A stretch of DNA of 64,000 nucleotides from CBDCUC01 sp965222485 (GTDB taxonomy: Bacteria > Pseudomonadota > Alphaproteobacteria > Rhizobiales > Hyphomicrobiaceae), in NCBI GenBank assembly GCA_965222485.1, contig CBDCUC010000030.1, forward strand, positions 310,001 through 374,000. The letters are read 5' to 3'. This document shows positions 1 to 8,505 of this stretch, piece by piece. The position numbers and the translations under genes are program-made. The stretch's first letter is position 1, and each line of letters starts with the position of its first letter. The notes below the pieces were generated by a model that saw only the letters and a list, made by a program, of their open reading frames with translations, had not been told where the DNA came from and did no database searches.

Positions 1-255
1 GTGCCGATGGTCTACGAGTGGCGCATCCGCAGTCGAATTATGCACTGGTATGCGCAGCTAAAGACGTTGGAGAAGGATATGGCTGCGGATGGGGCGGGTG
101 AGCGCCATCAGGAGCATGTCAGCGAAATTCAGCGTATCGATGAGGCCGTGGGGCTGATCCCTGTGCCGTTACACTACTCCGACCGCTTTTATGAGCTCAA
201 AGCTGCCGTCGACCTCGTGCGCCAGAGGATACTTGGCCGCGTGCGCCCGGTCTAA
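1..255 (+). CDS. TAXI family TRAP transporter solute-binding subunit, C-terminal end (partial)
   Basis: The reading frame is open from the first base, so only the last 84 codons are present and the true start lies outside the window. The visible part begins with a Trp/Arg-rich block (VYEWRIRSRIMHWYAQL), then a charged helical tail and a short C-terminal segment. This block matches what I recall at the cytoplasmic C-terminus of TAXI-type TRAP solute-binding proteins that carry a C-terminal membrane anchor. Those proteins bind carboxylates for Na+-driven import. With no substrate-binding domain visible, the family call rests on the tail alone and no substrate can be suggested. The next gene starts about 280 bases downstream; nothing recognisable lies in that gap. 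Confidence 0.6.
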   Translation: MPMVYEWRIRSRIMHWYAQLKTLEKDMAADGAGERHQEHVSEIQRIDEAVGLIPVPLHYSDRFYELKAAVDLVRQRILGRVRPV

Positions 256-534
256 GCCATGCGGCGACTTCCCTACTGGTGGGGGCCCTGAGCTAGGGGT
301 TGTGACGTGCGTGCAGGGGCAATTCGGGACGGGGAAGTCTTGGCGGTGCAAGCCAACGGCCGATCGTGCAACTTCGAGCACGTTTTTGTCGCCTAATCAG
401 TGTTTTGCCCGTGGACGCAGATGATGGTCAATAGTATTTATCTGCGCTGGTTTACCTCCGGCCGAGCAGCGGCTAGAACACGCCACCTGACCCATCTTCT
501 GTCCAGATTTGCCAACACGGGACGCCAGCACGCA

Positions 535-2553
535 ATGTTCAAGAAAATCCTGATAGCCAACCGTGGCGAGATCGCTTGTCGCGTCATCAAGACTGCGCGC
601 AAAATGGGAATTGCGACGGTTGCCGTCTATTCGGACGCGGACCGTGATGCACTGCATGTCGAGATGGCCGACGAAGCGGTGCATATCGGTCCTGCGGCGG
701 CGGCGGAGTCCTATCTTGTTATTGAGAAGATTATCGATGCCTGCAAGCAGACTGGCGCGGAAGCCGTGCATCCCGGTTATGGTTTTCTGTCTGAGCGCGA
801 GGAGTTTCCCGTTGCGCTGAAGAAAGAGGGCATTGTCTTTATCGGGCCGAACCCGAAGGCCATTGCCGCGATGGGTGACAAGATTGAATCGAAGAAGGCC
901 GCGGCAGCAGCGAAGGTGTCGACAGTCCCCGGCCATATCGGCGAAATCGCGGATGCGCGTGAAGCGGTAAAGATCTCCAAGCAAATCGGTTTCCCGGTGA
1001 TGATCAAGGCATCGGCAGGTGGCGGCGGTAAGGGCATGCGCATTGCATGGAGCGAAAAGGAGGCTGAAGAAGGTTTTGAGTTGGCCCGCTCTGAAGCGAA
1101 GTCGAGCTTTGGTGACGATCGTATCTTCATAGAAAAGTTCATCGAGAACCCACGGCATATCGAAATCCAAGTGCTTGGTGACAAGCATGGCAATGTCATC
1201 TATCTGGGCGAGCGCGAATGCTCCATCCAGCGGCGCAACCAGAAAGTGATTGAGGAGGCGCCCTCACCCTTGCTCGACGAAGCCACGCGGAAGGCCATGG
1301 GCGAACAGTCCGTAGCCTTGGCGAAGGCGGTCGACTACGATTCGGCAGGAACGGTCGAGTTTGTCGCGGGCCAGGACAAAAGCTTTTACTTCCTGGAAAT
1401 GAATACGCGGCTGCAGGTGGAGCATCCCGTTACAGAGCTTGTGACGGGGATCGATCTGGTAGAGCAGATGATCCGTGTGGCTGCGGGTGAAAAGCTCGCC
1501 ATCAAACAATCGGACGTGAAATTGAACGGATGGGCGGTGGAATCGCGCATTTATGCGGAAGACCCCTACCGCAATTTCCTGCCTTCGATCGGCCGGCTTA
1601 CGAAATACCGGCCGCCTGAAGAGGGGACCGAGGCAGGGCTTACCGTGCGCAACGACACCGGCGTTTTTGAAGGTGGCGAGATTTCGATGTTCTACGATCC
1701 GATGATCGCGAAACTCGTAACGCATGCGCCAACACGTGAGGCGGCTGTGGATCTGCAGGCGGATGCACTCGATGCGTTCTACATCGATGGCATTCAGCAC
1801 AACATTCCCTTCCTGTCGGCCTTGATGCAGGATGAAAAGTGGAAATCGGGAAAGCTTTCTACCGGCTTTATTGCCGAGACTTATCCGGACGGGTTCCAGT
1901 CGTTTGCGCCGGCTGGTGATATTCTCAAAGTTATGGCGAGCGTCGCTTCCGCTATTGACCATCTTGCCAATGACCGAAGGCGTGCGATTACCGATCAAAT
2001 GGACGGGCGTGCGGTCCAGTTCTCACACGACCGGGTTGTTCTGCTTGATGATATTCGTCAGGACGTGCAAATGGTCGGCGCTTCCGGCGCGAGCATTTCT
2101 GCGTCCCTAATAGACGCATCCGGGTCCGTTTCCGAAACGCTGGAGCTTTGCTCAGATTGGTGGCCAGGAGATCCCGTGTGGAGCGGCCGCGTCGGTGGGC
2201 GTTCGGTCAATGTTCTTGTCCGGCCAATTCTCAATGGCTTCAATCTCGCCTATCGGGGTGTGCAGGTCGATGCACGGGTTTACACCAAGCGTGAGGCGGC
2301 ACTTGCAGCTCTGATGCCCGAGAAGGTCGCTGCCGATATGTCGAAGTATCTGCTGTGCCCAATGCCGGGATTGGTGAAGGTCGTGCATGTGGGACAAGGC
2401 GACGAAGTGAAGGCGGGAGACGCGCTGGCGGTCGTGGAAGCGATGAAGATGGAGAATATCCTGCGTGCCGAGCGTGACGGTAAAGTCAGTGCGGTGAAAG
2501 CCGGTCCTGGCGATAGCCTGGCGGTGGATGAAGTCATTCTTGAGTTTGAATAG
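535..2553 (+). CDS. pccA: Propionyl-CoA carboxylase biotin-containing (alpha) subunit
   Basis: A 672-aa biotin-dependent carboxylase. The order is biotin carboxylase N-domain (MFKKILIANRGEIA at the start), ATP-grasp with the glycine loop GGGGKG at about residues 162-167, the ERECSIQRRNQK block near 226-237, EMNTRLQVEHPVTE near 288-301, a PCC-type BT linker domain at about 510-590, and a C-terminal biotinyl domain with EAMKMEN, in which Lys638 is the biotinylated residue. Length and the BT domain favour propionyl-CoA over acetyl- or methylcrotonyl-CoA carboxylase. It carboxylates biotin for conversion of propionyl-CoA to methylmalonyl-CoA; the beta subunit gene is not in the window. The frame is open further upstream, but the conserved N-terminus fixes the ATG at 535. 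Confidence 0.95.
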   Translation: MFKKILIANRGEIACRVIKTARKMGIATVAVYSDADRDALHVEMADEAVHIGPAAAAESYLVIEKIIDACKQTGAEAVHPGYGFLSEREEFPVALKKEGIVFIGPNPKAIAAMGDKIESKKAAAAAKVSTVPGHIGEIADAREAVKISKQIGFPVMIKASAGGGGKGMRIAWSEKEAEEGFELARSEAKSSFGDDRIFIEKFIENPRHIEIQVLGDKHGNVIYLGERECSIQRRNQKVIEEAPSPLLDEATRKAMGEQSVALAKAVDYDSAGTVEFVAGQDKSFYFLEMNTRLQVEHPVTELVTGIDLVEQMIRVAAGEKLAIKQSDVKLNGWAVESRIYAEDPYRNFLPSIGRLTKYRPPEEGTEAGLTVRNDTGVFEGGEISMFYDPMIAKLVTHAPTREAAVDLQADALDAFYIDGIQHNIPFLSALMQDEKWKSGKLSTGFIAETYPDGFQSFAPAGDILKVMASVASAIDHLANDRRRAITDQMDGRAVQFSHDRVVLLDDIRQDVQMVGASGASISASLIDASGSVSETLELCSDWWPGDPVWSGRVGGRSVNVLVRPILNGFNLAYRGVQVDARVYTKREAALAALMPEKVAADMSKYLLCPMPGLVKVVHVGQGDEVKAGDALAVVEAMKMENILRAERDGKVSAVKAGPGDSLAVDEVILEFE

Positions 2554-2600
2554 GGCGTGTGTGGCATTTTTTGTCTCACGCGCCAAGGGCACTCCGACGG

Positions 2601-2639
2601 GGCGGGCTATTTGCCCGGCGACGCAGTCGCGTCGCTTAA
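2601..2639. repeat. Intergenic repeat, copy A
   Basis: A 39-base element downstream of pccA that matches the element at 6950-6988 at 33 of 39 positions. Shared blocks are GGCGGGC, GCCCGGCG and CGCAGTCGCG, ending in CGCTTAA. The ends GGCGGGC and GCCCGGCG can pair with each other. Both copies lie just behind genes. Confidence 0.6.
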
Positions 2640-2834
2640 ATGCGCCTGCACGTCTAGGCGCGAGTTCGAAGCCTGTCCTTCGAGGCGCGGACCGTTCCGG
2701 AACGGTCTTTGGTAGGTTGTTAACCCTGCCACAACGTTACCTGCCTGCGGTTGCGGATGACTAACCGCTCCTAAAGCCTGGCGGAACAAGATGGTGTGCG
2801 TCAGCTTCCATCTGTATCTGCTAAAGGCGCCATC

Positions 2835-3383
2835 ATGGCCTTTCCAAGTACTATTTATCACCTGTTCGATCCGCGTGGCCGTTGCAACCGCAAGGGGCTG
2901 TTTATCGTCGCCCTATCGCTGCTGGCGGTGGAAATTGTTGCCGGGCTTGCCTTTTGGATGGGTGAGGTGAGCTTATCCGGCCCGTTTGGGATGGCCGTAA
3001 AAGTGCTTTTCTTCTGGCTGGCGACCGTCGCGGTTGCAAAACGGTTGCACGATCTTGGGCGTAGCGCATGGTGGATTGTTGGCGGCTTCGCCTTCTTGAT
3101 CGTTTGGTCCGTCTGCGGTTCGCTGATACTTTTACTGAGTGTGGGTGAAAGCGTTCTCGATCCGATGTCGCGTGGCTTCATGGCATCGGTCATGCTGACG
3201 ATGTTTCCTGTTCTTGTCGCGACGCTATGGCTGCACTTTGCAAGGGGACAGGCTCATTCGAACAGCTTTGGGCCGGTGCCACAGGCAAATGGATTTTCGC
3301 TTAAGCCTCGCGGCTGGCAGGAGGACACTGGCGTAGGGCAGGCTGATCGTGATCGGTCAGCCGCTGAGGCCAGTTTCGCCTGA
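2835..3383 (+). CDS. DUF805 family inner-membrane protein
   Basis: A 182-aa protein with about four hydrophobic segments and the DUF805 hallmark AVAKRLHDLGRSAWW near residues 67-81. The N-terminal YHLFDPRGRCNRKGLF block is also typical of the family. DUF805 proteins (E. coli YhaH type) are small inner-membrane proteins without an agreed function. An upstream in-frame ATG at 2796 would add 13 polar residues; the ATG at 2835 is preferred because the family N-terminus begins there. The last ~30 residues are polar and probably cytoplasmic. The gene is followed after about 90 bases by a convergent LysR gene. Confidence 0.8.
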   Translation: MAFPSTIYHLFDPRGRCNRKGLFIVALSLLAVEIVAGLAFWMGEVSLSGPFGMAVKVLFFWLATVAVAKRLHDLGRSAWWIVGGFAFLIVWSVCGSLILLLSVGESVLDPMSRGFMASVMLTMFPVLVATLWLHFARGQAHSNSFGPVPQANGFSLKPRGWQEDTGVGQADRDRSAAEASFA

Positions 3384-3475
3384 TCTGGCAAAACCACCTC
3401 TTGACGTGCGGTGGGCGGGATTGTCGCCTCCGCAATGCCAATCAAGTCCACCGCATGGCTGATCTCGCTCAAGCG

Positions 3476-4324
3476 CTAGCCAAAACGCGCTACAGAGCGG
3501 CGCAGACCATCGAGAATGGGCTCATAAGCGTCTTCGTCACGGGTTTCGGGGTACACCATGTATACGGGATAGACGAAACGGCGTGCCCGCTTCGGCTGGC
3601 GCAAGCGGCCCCTTGCAAGATATTTGCGTACCATGCGCAAGGGAAAGTACGCGGAAGATTCATTGGCCAACAGATAATTGATCCCGGCTGAACCGATATC
3701 GAGATTAAGGCCAGCGTTGTCCCGATCCGGGTAGGTGGCGTCGTGATCCTGCTGAAAATCCGGTCCCCAGTCGATAAAGACGTAATCGGTGGCGGCACGC
3801 CGACTATTGGCTGGCGTGGACGTGACAAGCACAAACTCCTCGTCAAACAAGTGCTCTGTTATCAAACCCGGCGGGTGCGAGGGGCGGTACATGACCGCCA
3901 GATCAAGCGTGCCTTCAATGAGGCGCTGAGTGAGATTTTCCGCGCCGCCTGAGCTTGCTGTTACCGCTATTTCGGGGATGTTGCGGCGGAGCCACGCGAC
4001 CCATTTGAGCAAAAAACCGTCCCAAAAGGTCGTTGGAGCGCCGACAGCGAGATGATCGGCATGTTGAGCGGACAGTCCCACTTCGTGGCGTGCATGCTGC
4101 CAAACACGAACAAATGCCAGCGCATGTTTGCGAAACTGTTCGCCGGCTGATGTGAGCTCTGCACCCGTCTTGGAGCGCTCAAACAAAGGCCTTCCGAGCA
4201 GATCTTCAAGTCCTCTGATGCGCGCTGACACGGTTGATTGCGTAACATTCATCCGTCGCGCGGCGTCAATGAAACTACCTGTCTCCGTGACAGTCAGGAA
4301 CGTACGTGCAAGAGTGATATCCAT
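3476..4324 (-). CDS. LysR-type transcriptional regulator
   Basis: A 282-aa LysR-type regulator. Residues 1-60 form the winged helix-turn-helix (MDITLARTFLTVTETGSF, AARRMNVTQSTVSARIRGLE, LFERSKTGAELTSAGE). Residues about 88-280 form the effector-binding domain with the usual hydrophobic strand pattern. It is divergent from the histone-like gene, with a 174-base shared intergenic region, so the two could be linked by regulation, but the effector and targets cannot be read from the sequence. The start at the conserved MDITLARTFL is secure. Confidence 0.9.
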   Translation of the reverse strand: MDITLARTFLTVTETGSFIDAARRMNVTQSTVSARIRGLEDLLGRPLFERSKTGAELTSAGEQFRKHALAFVRVWQHARHEVGLSAQHADHLAVGAPTTFWDGFLLKWVAWLRRNIPEIAVTASSGGAENLTQRLIEGTLDLAVMYRPSHPPGLITEHLFDEEFVLVTSTPANSRRAATDYVFIDWGPDFQQDHDATYPDRDNAGLNLDIGSAGINYLLANESSAYFPLRMVRKYLARGRLRQPKRARRFVYPVYMVYPETRDEDAYEPILDGLRRSVARFG

Positions 4325-4498
4325 TGTTGTCGATCAATACGCGTCACACCGATATCATCTATCTATCGGAATCATCGATATTGGTCACCGGAAAAATCCG
4401 TTTGTAGGTGAACGGGTTTGTAACCAGAGTGGCGCATGTGCGGTGTTTAAGCCTGCCGCGTTCGTTTGATAACGAGGACAGGAAAGAGGATTGTTAGT

Positions 4499-5008
4499 AT
4501 GATGGCTCGTAAAGCTCGCAAGCCTGCGGCCAAGAAGTCTACAGCCAGAAAGGCTTCTGCGCGTAAACCTGCTGCGAAGAAGGCAGCTGCGAAAAAGAAG
4601 GTCGTACGCAAGAGCACAGCTTCTGCGCGAAAGTCGGCGGCGAAGAAGACGACAAAGAAGGTGCAACGGCGCCGGCCAGCAGCAAAAAAGGTTGCAAAGC
4701 GCAAACCTGCGGCCAAGAAGAGACCCGCAAAGAAGGCTGTGACGAGTAAAAAAGCGGTAAAGAGGCCGGTGGCGCGCAAGAAAGCAGCGAAGAAGCCGGC
4801 AGCCAAGCGCGTGGGCAAAAAGGCCGCAAAGCGTGCGACAGCCGGTCGGAAATCTGCTGCAAAGCGTCCCGCGGCAAAGCGTGCGGTGGGAAAACGGACA
4901 GCGACAAAACGAGCTACAGCTAAGCGCTCAACCTCGCGCAAAGCTCTGGCGCGGCGAGGCAGTGCGCGTAAGTCGGCAGTTCGCAAGAGTTCAGGTCGCC
5001 GACGCTAG
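4499..5008 (+). CDS. Histone H1-like Lys/Ala-rich DNA-binding protein
   Basis: A 169-aa protein built almost entirely of Lys, Ala and Arg, with repeated KPAAKK, AKKK and KRATAKR motifs like the C-terminal tails of eukaryotic histone H1 and of bacterial H1-like proteins (Hc1/Hc2, BpH1, AlgP tail). No folded domain is visible. The expected role is non-specific DNA or nucleoid binding. A good ribosome site (GGAAAGAGGA, about 9 bases upstream) supports the ATG at 4499; the next codon is also ATG. A 10-bp stem-loop follows the stop. The similar but shorter basic tail on UvrA in this window suggests a lineage preference for such tails (inference). Confidence 0.85.
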   Translation: MMARKARKPAAKKSTARKASARKPAAKKAAAKKKVVRKSTASARKSAAKKTTKKVQRRRPAAKKVAKRKPAAKKRPAKKAVTSKKAVKRPVARKKAAKKPAAKRVGKKAAKRATAGRKSAAKRPAAKRAVGKRTATKRATAKRSTSRKALARRGSARKSAVRKSSGRRR

Positions 5009-5018
5009 TATTCCAACT

Positions 5019-5043
5019 TTGGCGCTTGAGTTCCAAGCGTCAA
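5019..5043 (+). terminator. Stem-loop after the histone-like gene
   Basis: TTGGCGCTTG pairs with CAAGCGTCAA across a 5-base loop (10 pairs, one of them G-T), 10 bases past the stop codon. There is no T-tract, so it may be a 3'-end stabiliser and not an intrinsic terminator. Confidence 0.45.
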
Positions 5044-5400
5044 CACCAGGCCATAGGCTATCTATTCGGTCTGTGTGTAGGGCTTCGCAGGCACAATCCG
5101 CTGTGCGCCCGGGCTCGGATGACCCAACCAGAACGGCTGGGCCGGTGTCCCATGCGACCTGAGCTTTTCGTATGCCCTGAAGCCCAGCCACAGCGCCTGG
5201 CAGACGGGAACGTAATGTCGGCGGTGCATGAGTGCCATAAGCAGACCCCAATTGTACCTTTCAAGGTGGCTTCACTGCTAAAGCGCAGTATTGGCACCAA
5301 CTGATACTGCCTGCGTTCTCTCCGAGGGGCTTTTGGTTGTTTGGATATGATAGGGTCGTGGTTGGCTCCCGGCAGAAATCGACGGGGCCGGAGGACATGC

Positions 5401-5763
5401 ATGAAACATGGAATGAAAAATCATTATCGGCGGATCGACAAGCTTCTCACCGCTGCTCTGGCGATGTCCGTCGCAATAATTGCCGGAGCCAGTAGTTTTG
5501 TATCGGTGGCCTCGGCAGCGCAGATCACGAACAAGGATAGCCGATCCTATAGACTTCTGATCCTGGAGAGCCGCGCGCGAAAAGAGCAAGTGATTGCCGC
5601 ATCGCAGGTCATCGAGGATATTTGCCCCAATGGATGTGTTCTCAGGCTCGTTGGTGAAAAGGACAGCGACTACATAATAGAAACCGGCGAACGCGTTTCC
5701 ATAGAAGAGGGGCTTGTTTACTATGACGATGCTGCAGAAACGCCGGATACATCGGCTCGCTAG
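5401..5763 (+). CDS. Exported protein of unknown function
   Basis: A 120-aa protein with a basic N-terminus and a hydrophobic stretch (about residues 18-40) ending in ASAAQ, a likely signal peptidase I site. The mature part is about 80 residues and has two cysteines in DICPNGCVLRL, probably a disulfide, followed by an acidic C-terminus. A strong ribosome site (GGAGG, 6 bases upstream) supports the ATG at 5401. I do not recognise a named domain; the sequence resembles short conserved hypotheticals of Hyphomicrobiales. It is convergent with lipB. The 390 bases before it hold the stem-loop at 5019-5043 and no supported gene. Confidence 0.7.
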   Translation: MKHGMKNHYRRIDKLLTAALAMSVAIIAGASSFVSVASAAQITNKDSRSYRLLILESRARKEQVIAASQVIEDICPNGCVLRLVGEKDSDYIIETGERVSIEEGLVYYDDAAETPDTSAR

Positions 5764-5808
5764 TATGTTCAGCTCCGCTCACAGTCAGTTTGAGCGAGGA
5801 ATGTCGGA

Positions 5809-6531
5809 TTAAGTCAGTACGCTCGCCTGCGCGTCTTCGTGATGGCCGGTCATTGGGTCGTTAGCTAAGCATGTGGGTCCAAACTTATTCTCGAAGACGC
5901 TTCGTAGAGCATCGTCCAAGTCGTGCATGGTTGCGGGAACCGACAGATCGGCAAAACTGGTGACGCCTTGATCGGAAATACCGCAGGGAACGATGCCCGC
6001 ATAATGAGCTAGGTTGGGGGTGACGTTGATGGATAAGCCGTGGAAGCTAGTCCAGCGTCGCAGCCGAATGCCAATTGCAGCGATTTTGTCCTCACGCCCA
6101 GGGCCTTTATCCGGGCGGTCAACCCAGACGCCGACACGGCTAGGCGTCGTATGTGCCGAGATGCCCAAATCTGCGAGTGCATCGATCATCCAGTTTTCGA
6201 GTGCTAAGACAAACTTGCGTACGTCGCCGAAGCGGCGCTTCACATCAAGCATGCAATAGACAATACGTTGACCTGGCCCGTGATAGGTCAATTGCCCGCC
6301 GCGGCCGGTCTGGTACACGGGAAACTGTCGCGTAAGCAGATCATCCGGCTTTGCGCTTGTGCCTGCCGTATATATTGGCGGGTGCTGCAGCAGCCAGATC
6401 AGTTCAGGGCTGCGACCAGCGACAATGTCTTCGACACGCTGTTGCATAAGCGTCTCGGCGGTTGGGTAGGCAACCAACTCGTCGGATTTGGCCCATTCCA
6501 CGACGGGCGGCTGTGTGTCGCGATTGGTCAC
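5809..6531 (-). CDS. lipB: Octanoyl-[acyl carrier protein]:protein N-octanoyltransferase (LipB)
   Basis: Transfers octanoyl groups from ACP to the lipoyl domains of 2-oxoacid dehydrogenases and GcvH, the first step of lipoate assembly. With the GTG start at 6531 the protein is 240 aa. It carries the signature RGGQLTYHGPGQRIVY at about residues 77-92, the Lys of EDKIAAIGIR (about 149) and the catalytic Cys of IVPCGISDQG (about 183). The GTG is preceded by GGAG 11 bases upstream and gives the usual family length. An ATG at 6633 in the same frame would add 34 unconserved residues and lacks a clear ribosome site, but it cannot be excluded. lipA is not nearby. Confidence 0.93.
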   Translation of the reverse strand: MTNRDTQPPVVEWAKSDELVAYPTAETLMQQRVEDIVAGRSPELIWLLQHPPIYTAGTSAKPDDLLTRQFPVYQTGRGGQLTYHGPGQRIVYCMLDVKRRFGDVRKFVLALENWMIDALADLGISAHTTPSRVGVWVDRPDKGPGREDKIAAIGIRLRRWTSFHGLSINVTPNLAHYAGIVPCGISDQGVTSFADLSVPATMHDLDDALRSVFENKFGPTCLANDPMTGHHEDAQASVLT

Positions 6532-6817
6532 TTGCTGGCGGGCTCCGGTGGGGCTTGGCTTGGTTTGTTCGTTTCTGTCTGCTTTGAAGGGCCGGGAGGC
6601 AAAATAGCTTAATTTGGTGGACGGCGCGACCATGCTTGAGGTGCATCGCTCGATAAAGCAAGCTCGTAAGGGGCCTGCGCAGAAGAAGGGATTGCGCCTA
6701 TGCAGGGGCTTGCCATCCATGGCGGCGTCTGGTACCCGAAGCAGCCTTGGCGGATGGGTTCAAATCCCCGCCAATCTGGGCGCAGAACTCCCCCTTCGGG
6801 AGTCGAAGCCTGAGTGT

Positions 6818-6903
6818 GCGGCCGTGGCGGAATTGGTAGACGCGCAACGTTGAGGTCGTTGTGGGGAATACCCGTGGAGGTTCGAGTCCTCTCGGCCGCA
6901 CCA
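6818..6903 (+). tRNA. tRNA-Leu (anticodon GAG)
   Basis: The acceptor strands GCGGCCG and CGGCCGC pair perfectly, followed by ACCA encoded in the DNA. The anticodon stem CAACG/CGTTG encloses the loop TTGAGGT, giving anticodon GAG. A long variable arm (GGGGAATACCC) marks a class II tRNA, and the T-arm loop reads TTCGAGT. Reads CUC/CUU leucine codons. Confidence 0.95.
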
Positions 6904-6949
6904 CTCTTTCGCTCACGCCAGATATCGCTTCGCTCATTGGCTCCGCGTG

Positions 6950-6988
6950 GGCGGGCCAACAGCCCGGCGCCGCAGTCGCGCCGCTTAA
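6950..6988. repeat. Intergenic repeat, copy B
   Basis: Second copy of the element at 2601-2639 (33 of 39 identical), starting about 45 bases after the tRNA-Leu gene. The sequence before both copies also shares the short motif CTCACGC. Confidence 0.6.
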
Positions 6989-7117
6989 CAGGTTCAACTC
7001 TTCTCCTGAACGGGGCACCAAGACTCCTTAAAACAAGCTTCCCCTAAAACTCTACGGCCACGGTTTTTTGATTCTCGTCAATGCCGGCTGTCGAACGTCC
7101 GCCGCAACGTCGGGATC

Positions 7118-8392
7118 ATGTCATCTCACCACGAGTTCGATGTCATTCTTTGGGGTGCAACCGGTGCGGTTGGGCGCCGTGTCGCGCACCATCTTGCGAC
7201 TCGTAACGAGATATGCGGATTGAAATGGGCGATCGGCGGTCGCAACGAGGAAAAGCTCAAAGCGCTACGCACCAGCCTGCCTGAGAGTGCCAAGAGCGTA
7301 CCGATTGTTGTCGCGGACAGTTTCGACAGGACTTCGTTGGATGCATTAGTGGCGCGCGCCAAAGTTGTCTGCTCCACGGTCGGGCCATATGCCAAGTTCG
7401 GATCGGAATTGGTTGCGGCGTGTGTAGCGAGCGGCACGCATTACTGCGATCTTACAGGAGAAGTACACTGGATGCGTCGAATGATCGACGCTTATCAGGC
7501 CGAAGCACAGAATTCTGGCGCCCGTATCGTCCACGCATGCGGCTTCGATTCTGTTCCGTCGGATCTGGGCGTTTTTTTTCTCCAGTCAAACGCGCAAGAA
7601 AAGTATGGACGTTTCTGCCATCACATCAAGATGCGGGTGACGGCAATGCGGGGTGGGTTCAGCGGCGGCACGGCGGCGAGCCTCGTCCACGCAACAGAGC
7701 AGCGGCGCCGTGACCCTTCCGTCTCTCGTTACACTATCGAGCCCTATGCATTGAACCCCGATGGTGAGCGTCACGGTCCCGACCGCCGTGACGAGATTAT
7801 GCCGTTCGAGGTGAGATTTGACCCACATTTGCGTGGCTGGACCATGCCGTTTTTCATGAGCCCAGTTAACAACAAGATCGTTCGCCGCAGCAATGCACTG
7901 CTCAATTATCCCTATGGCAGAGGGTTTCGCTACGAAGAAGCCATTTTTGCCGGCCGCGGTCCGTTGGGCTGGGTCTTGGCTGCAACCAGTGTGTTCGGGG
8001 CGCGCGTGTTTGTGGCTGCAATGGGATTGGCTCCCACACGCTATCTGCTGAAGAGGTACGTACTGCCCAAATCTGGAGAAGGACCAGGGCGAGAGATCCG
8101 CGAGAACAGCTCTTACGAGATCGTACAGATTGGCGCGCTTGAAATGAGTAAATCAATGATGGTGAGGGTTCGGGGCGAAGGCGACCCAGGCGTTGAATCG
8201 ACTAGCAGAATGTTCGTTGAAGCTGCGCTTTGCCTTGCTGAGGACGCCGACAGATTAACAGTCGGTGGAGGATTCTGGACACCAGCTTCAGCGATGGGGG
8301 ATGTCCTTCTATCAAGATTGGGAGATCATGCGGGGCTGAGATTTGAGATCGTGAAAGACAAAGCGCAGGGTGACCGAGCAACCGAGAATTGA
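7118..8392 (+). CDS. Saccharopine dehydrogenase-like / trans-acting enoyl reductase family protein
   Basis: A 424-aa protein with an N-terminal Rossmann fold whose NAD(P) loop GATGAVG lies at residues 13-19. It continues with AIGGRNEEKL, a cysteine-containing STVGPY block, and the HYCDLTGE and HACGFDSVPSDLG motifs typical of the saccharopine dehydrogenase-like family, which includes mycobacterial trans-acting enoyl reductases and eukaryotic SCCPDH. The C-terminal half is less conserved and has a hydrophobic segment near 285-310. The reaction is probably NADPH-dependent reduction, but the substrate is unknown; it is not the lysine-pathway enzyme. The ATG at 7118 lies just upstream of the fold. 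Confidence 0.82.
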   Translation: MSSHHEFDVILWGATGAVGRRVAHHLATRNEICGLKWAIGGRNEEKLKALRTSLPESAKSVPIVVADSFDRTSLDALVARAKVVCSTVGPYAKFGSELVAACVASGTHYCDLTGEVHWMRRMIDAYQAEAQNSGARIVHACGFDSVPSDLGVFFLQSNAQEKYGRFCHHIKMRVTAMRGGFSGGTAASLVHATEQRRRDPSVSRYTIEPYALNPDGERHGPDRRDEIMPFEVRFDPHLRGWTMPFFMSPVNNKIVRRSNALLNYPYGRGFRYEEAIFAGRGPLGWVLAATSVFGARVFVAAMGLAPTRYLLKRYVLPKSGEGPGREIRENSSYEIVQIGALEMSKSMMVRVRGEGDPGVESTSRMFVEAALCLAEDADRLTVGGGFWTPASAMGDVLLSRLGDHAGLRFEIVKDKAQGDRATEN

Positions 8393-8482
8393 ACTAAACG
8401 GACGCCGGAGTGGGTGCTGTTGCTGCTGTACAAATTGTGCACCGGTACATCGGCAGGCAATTTGATTGAGAATTTGATCTCT

Positions 8483-8502
8483 GCTTCGCTTAAGCGCGAA
8501 GC
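8483..8502. terminator. Hairpin between convergent genes
   Basis: GCTTCGC pairs with GCGAAGC across a 6-base loop in the gap between the convergent reductase and deacetylase genes. No long T-run follows on either strand, so a role in termination is only likely. Confidence 0.35.
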
Positions 8503-8505
8503 GAT

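Noticed and set aside
256..534. Gene or terminator between the TRAP gene end and pccA
   Set aside because: Frames present here lack ribosome sites and family features, and the GC-rich inverted motif GGGGCCC is not followed by a T-run.
397..1188. Long antisense reading frame opposite pccA (263 codons)
   Set aside because: The plus strand codes for the strongly conserved biotin carboxylase domain; the antisense frame has no family features and is a by-product of GC-rich codon use.
4447..4986. 179-codon hydrophobic antisense frame opposite the histone-like gene
   Set aside because: Its Phe/Ala-rich content is just the complement of Lys and Ala codons on the other strand; the plus-strand gene has a good ribosome site and a recognisable type.
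5776..5796. Short hairpin CGCTCA/TGAGCG between the convergent genes at 5763 and 5809
   Set aside because: Only six pairs, a 9-base loop and no T-run; too weak to call a terminator.
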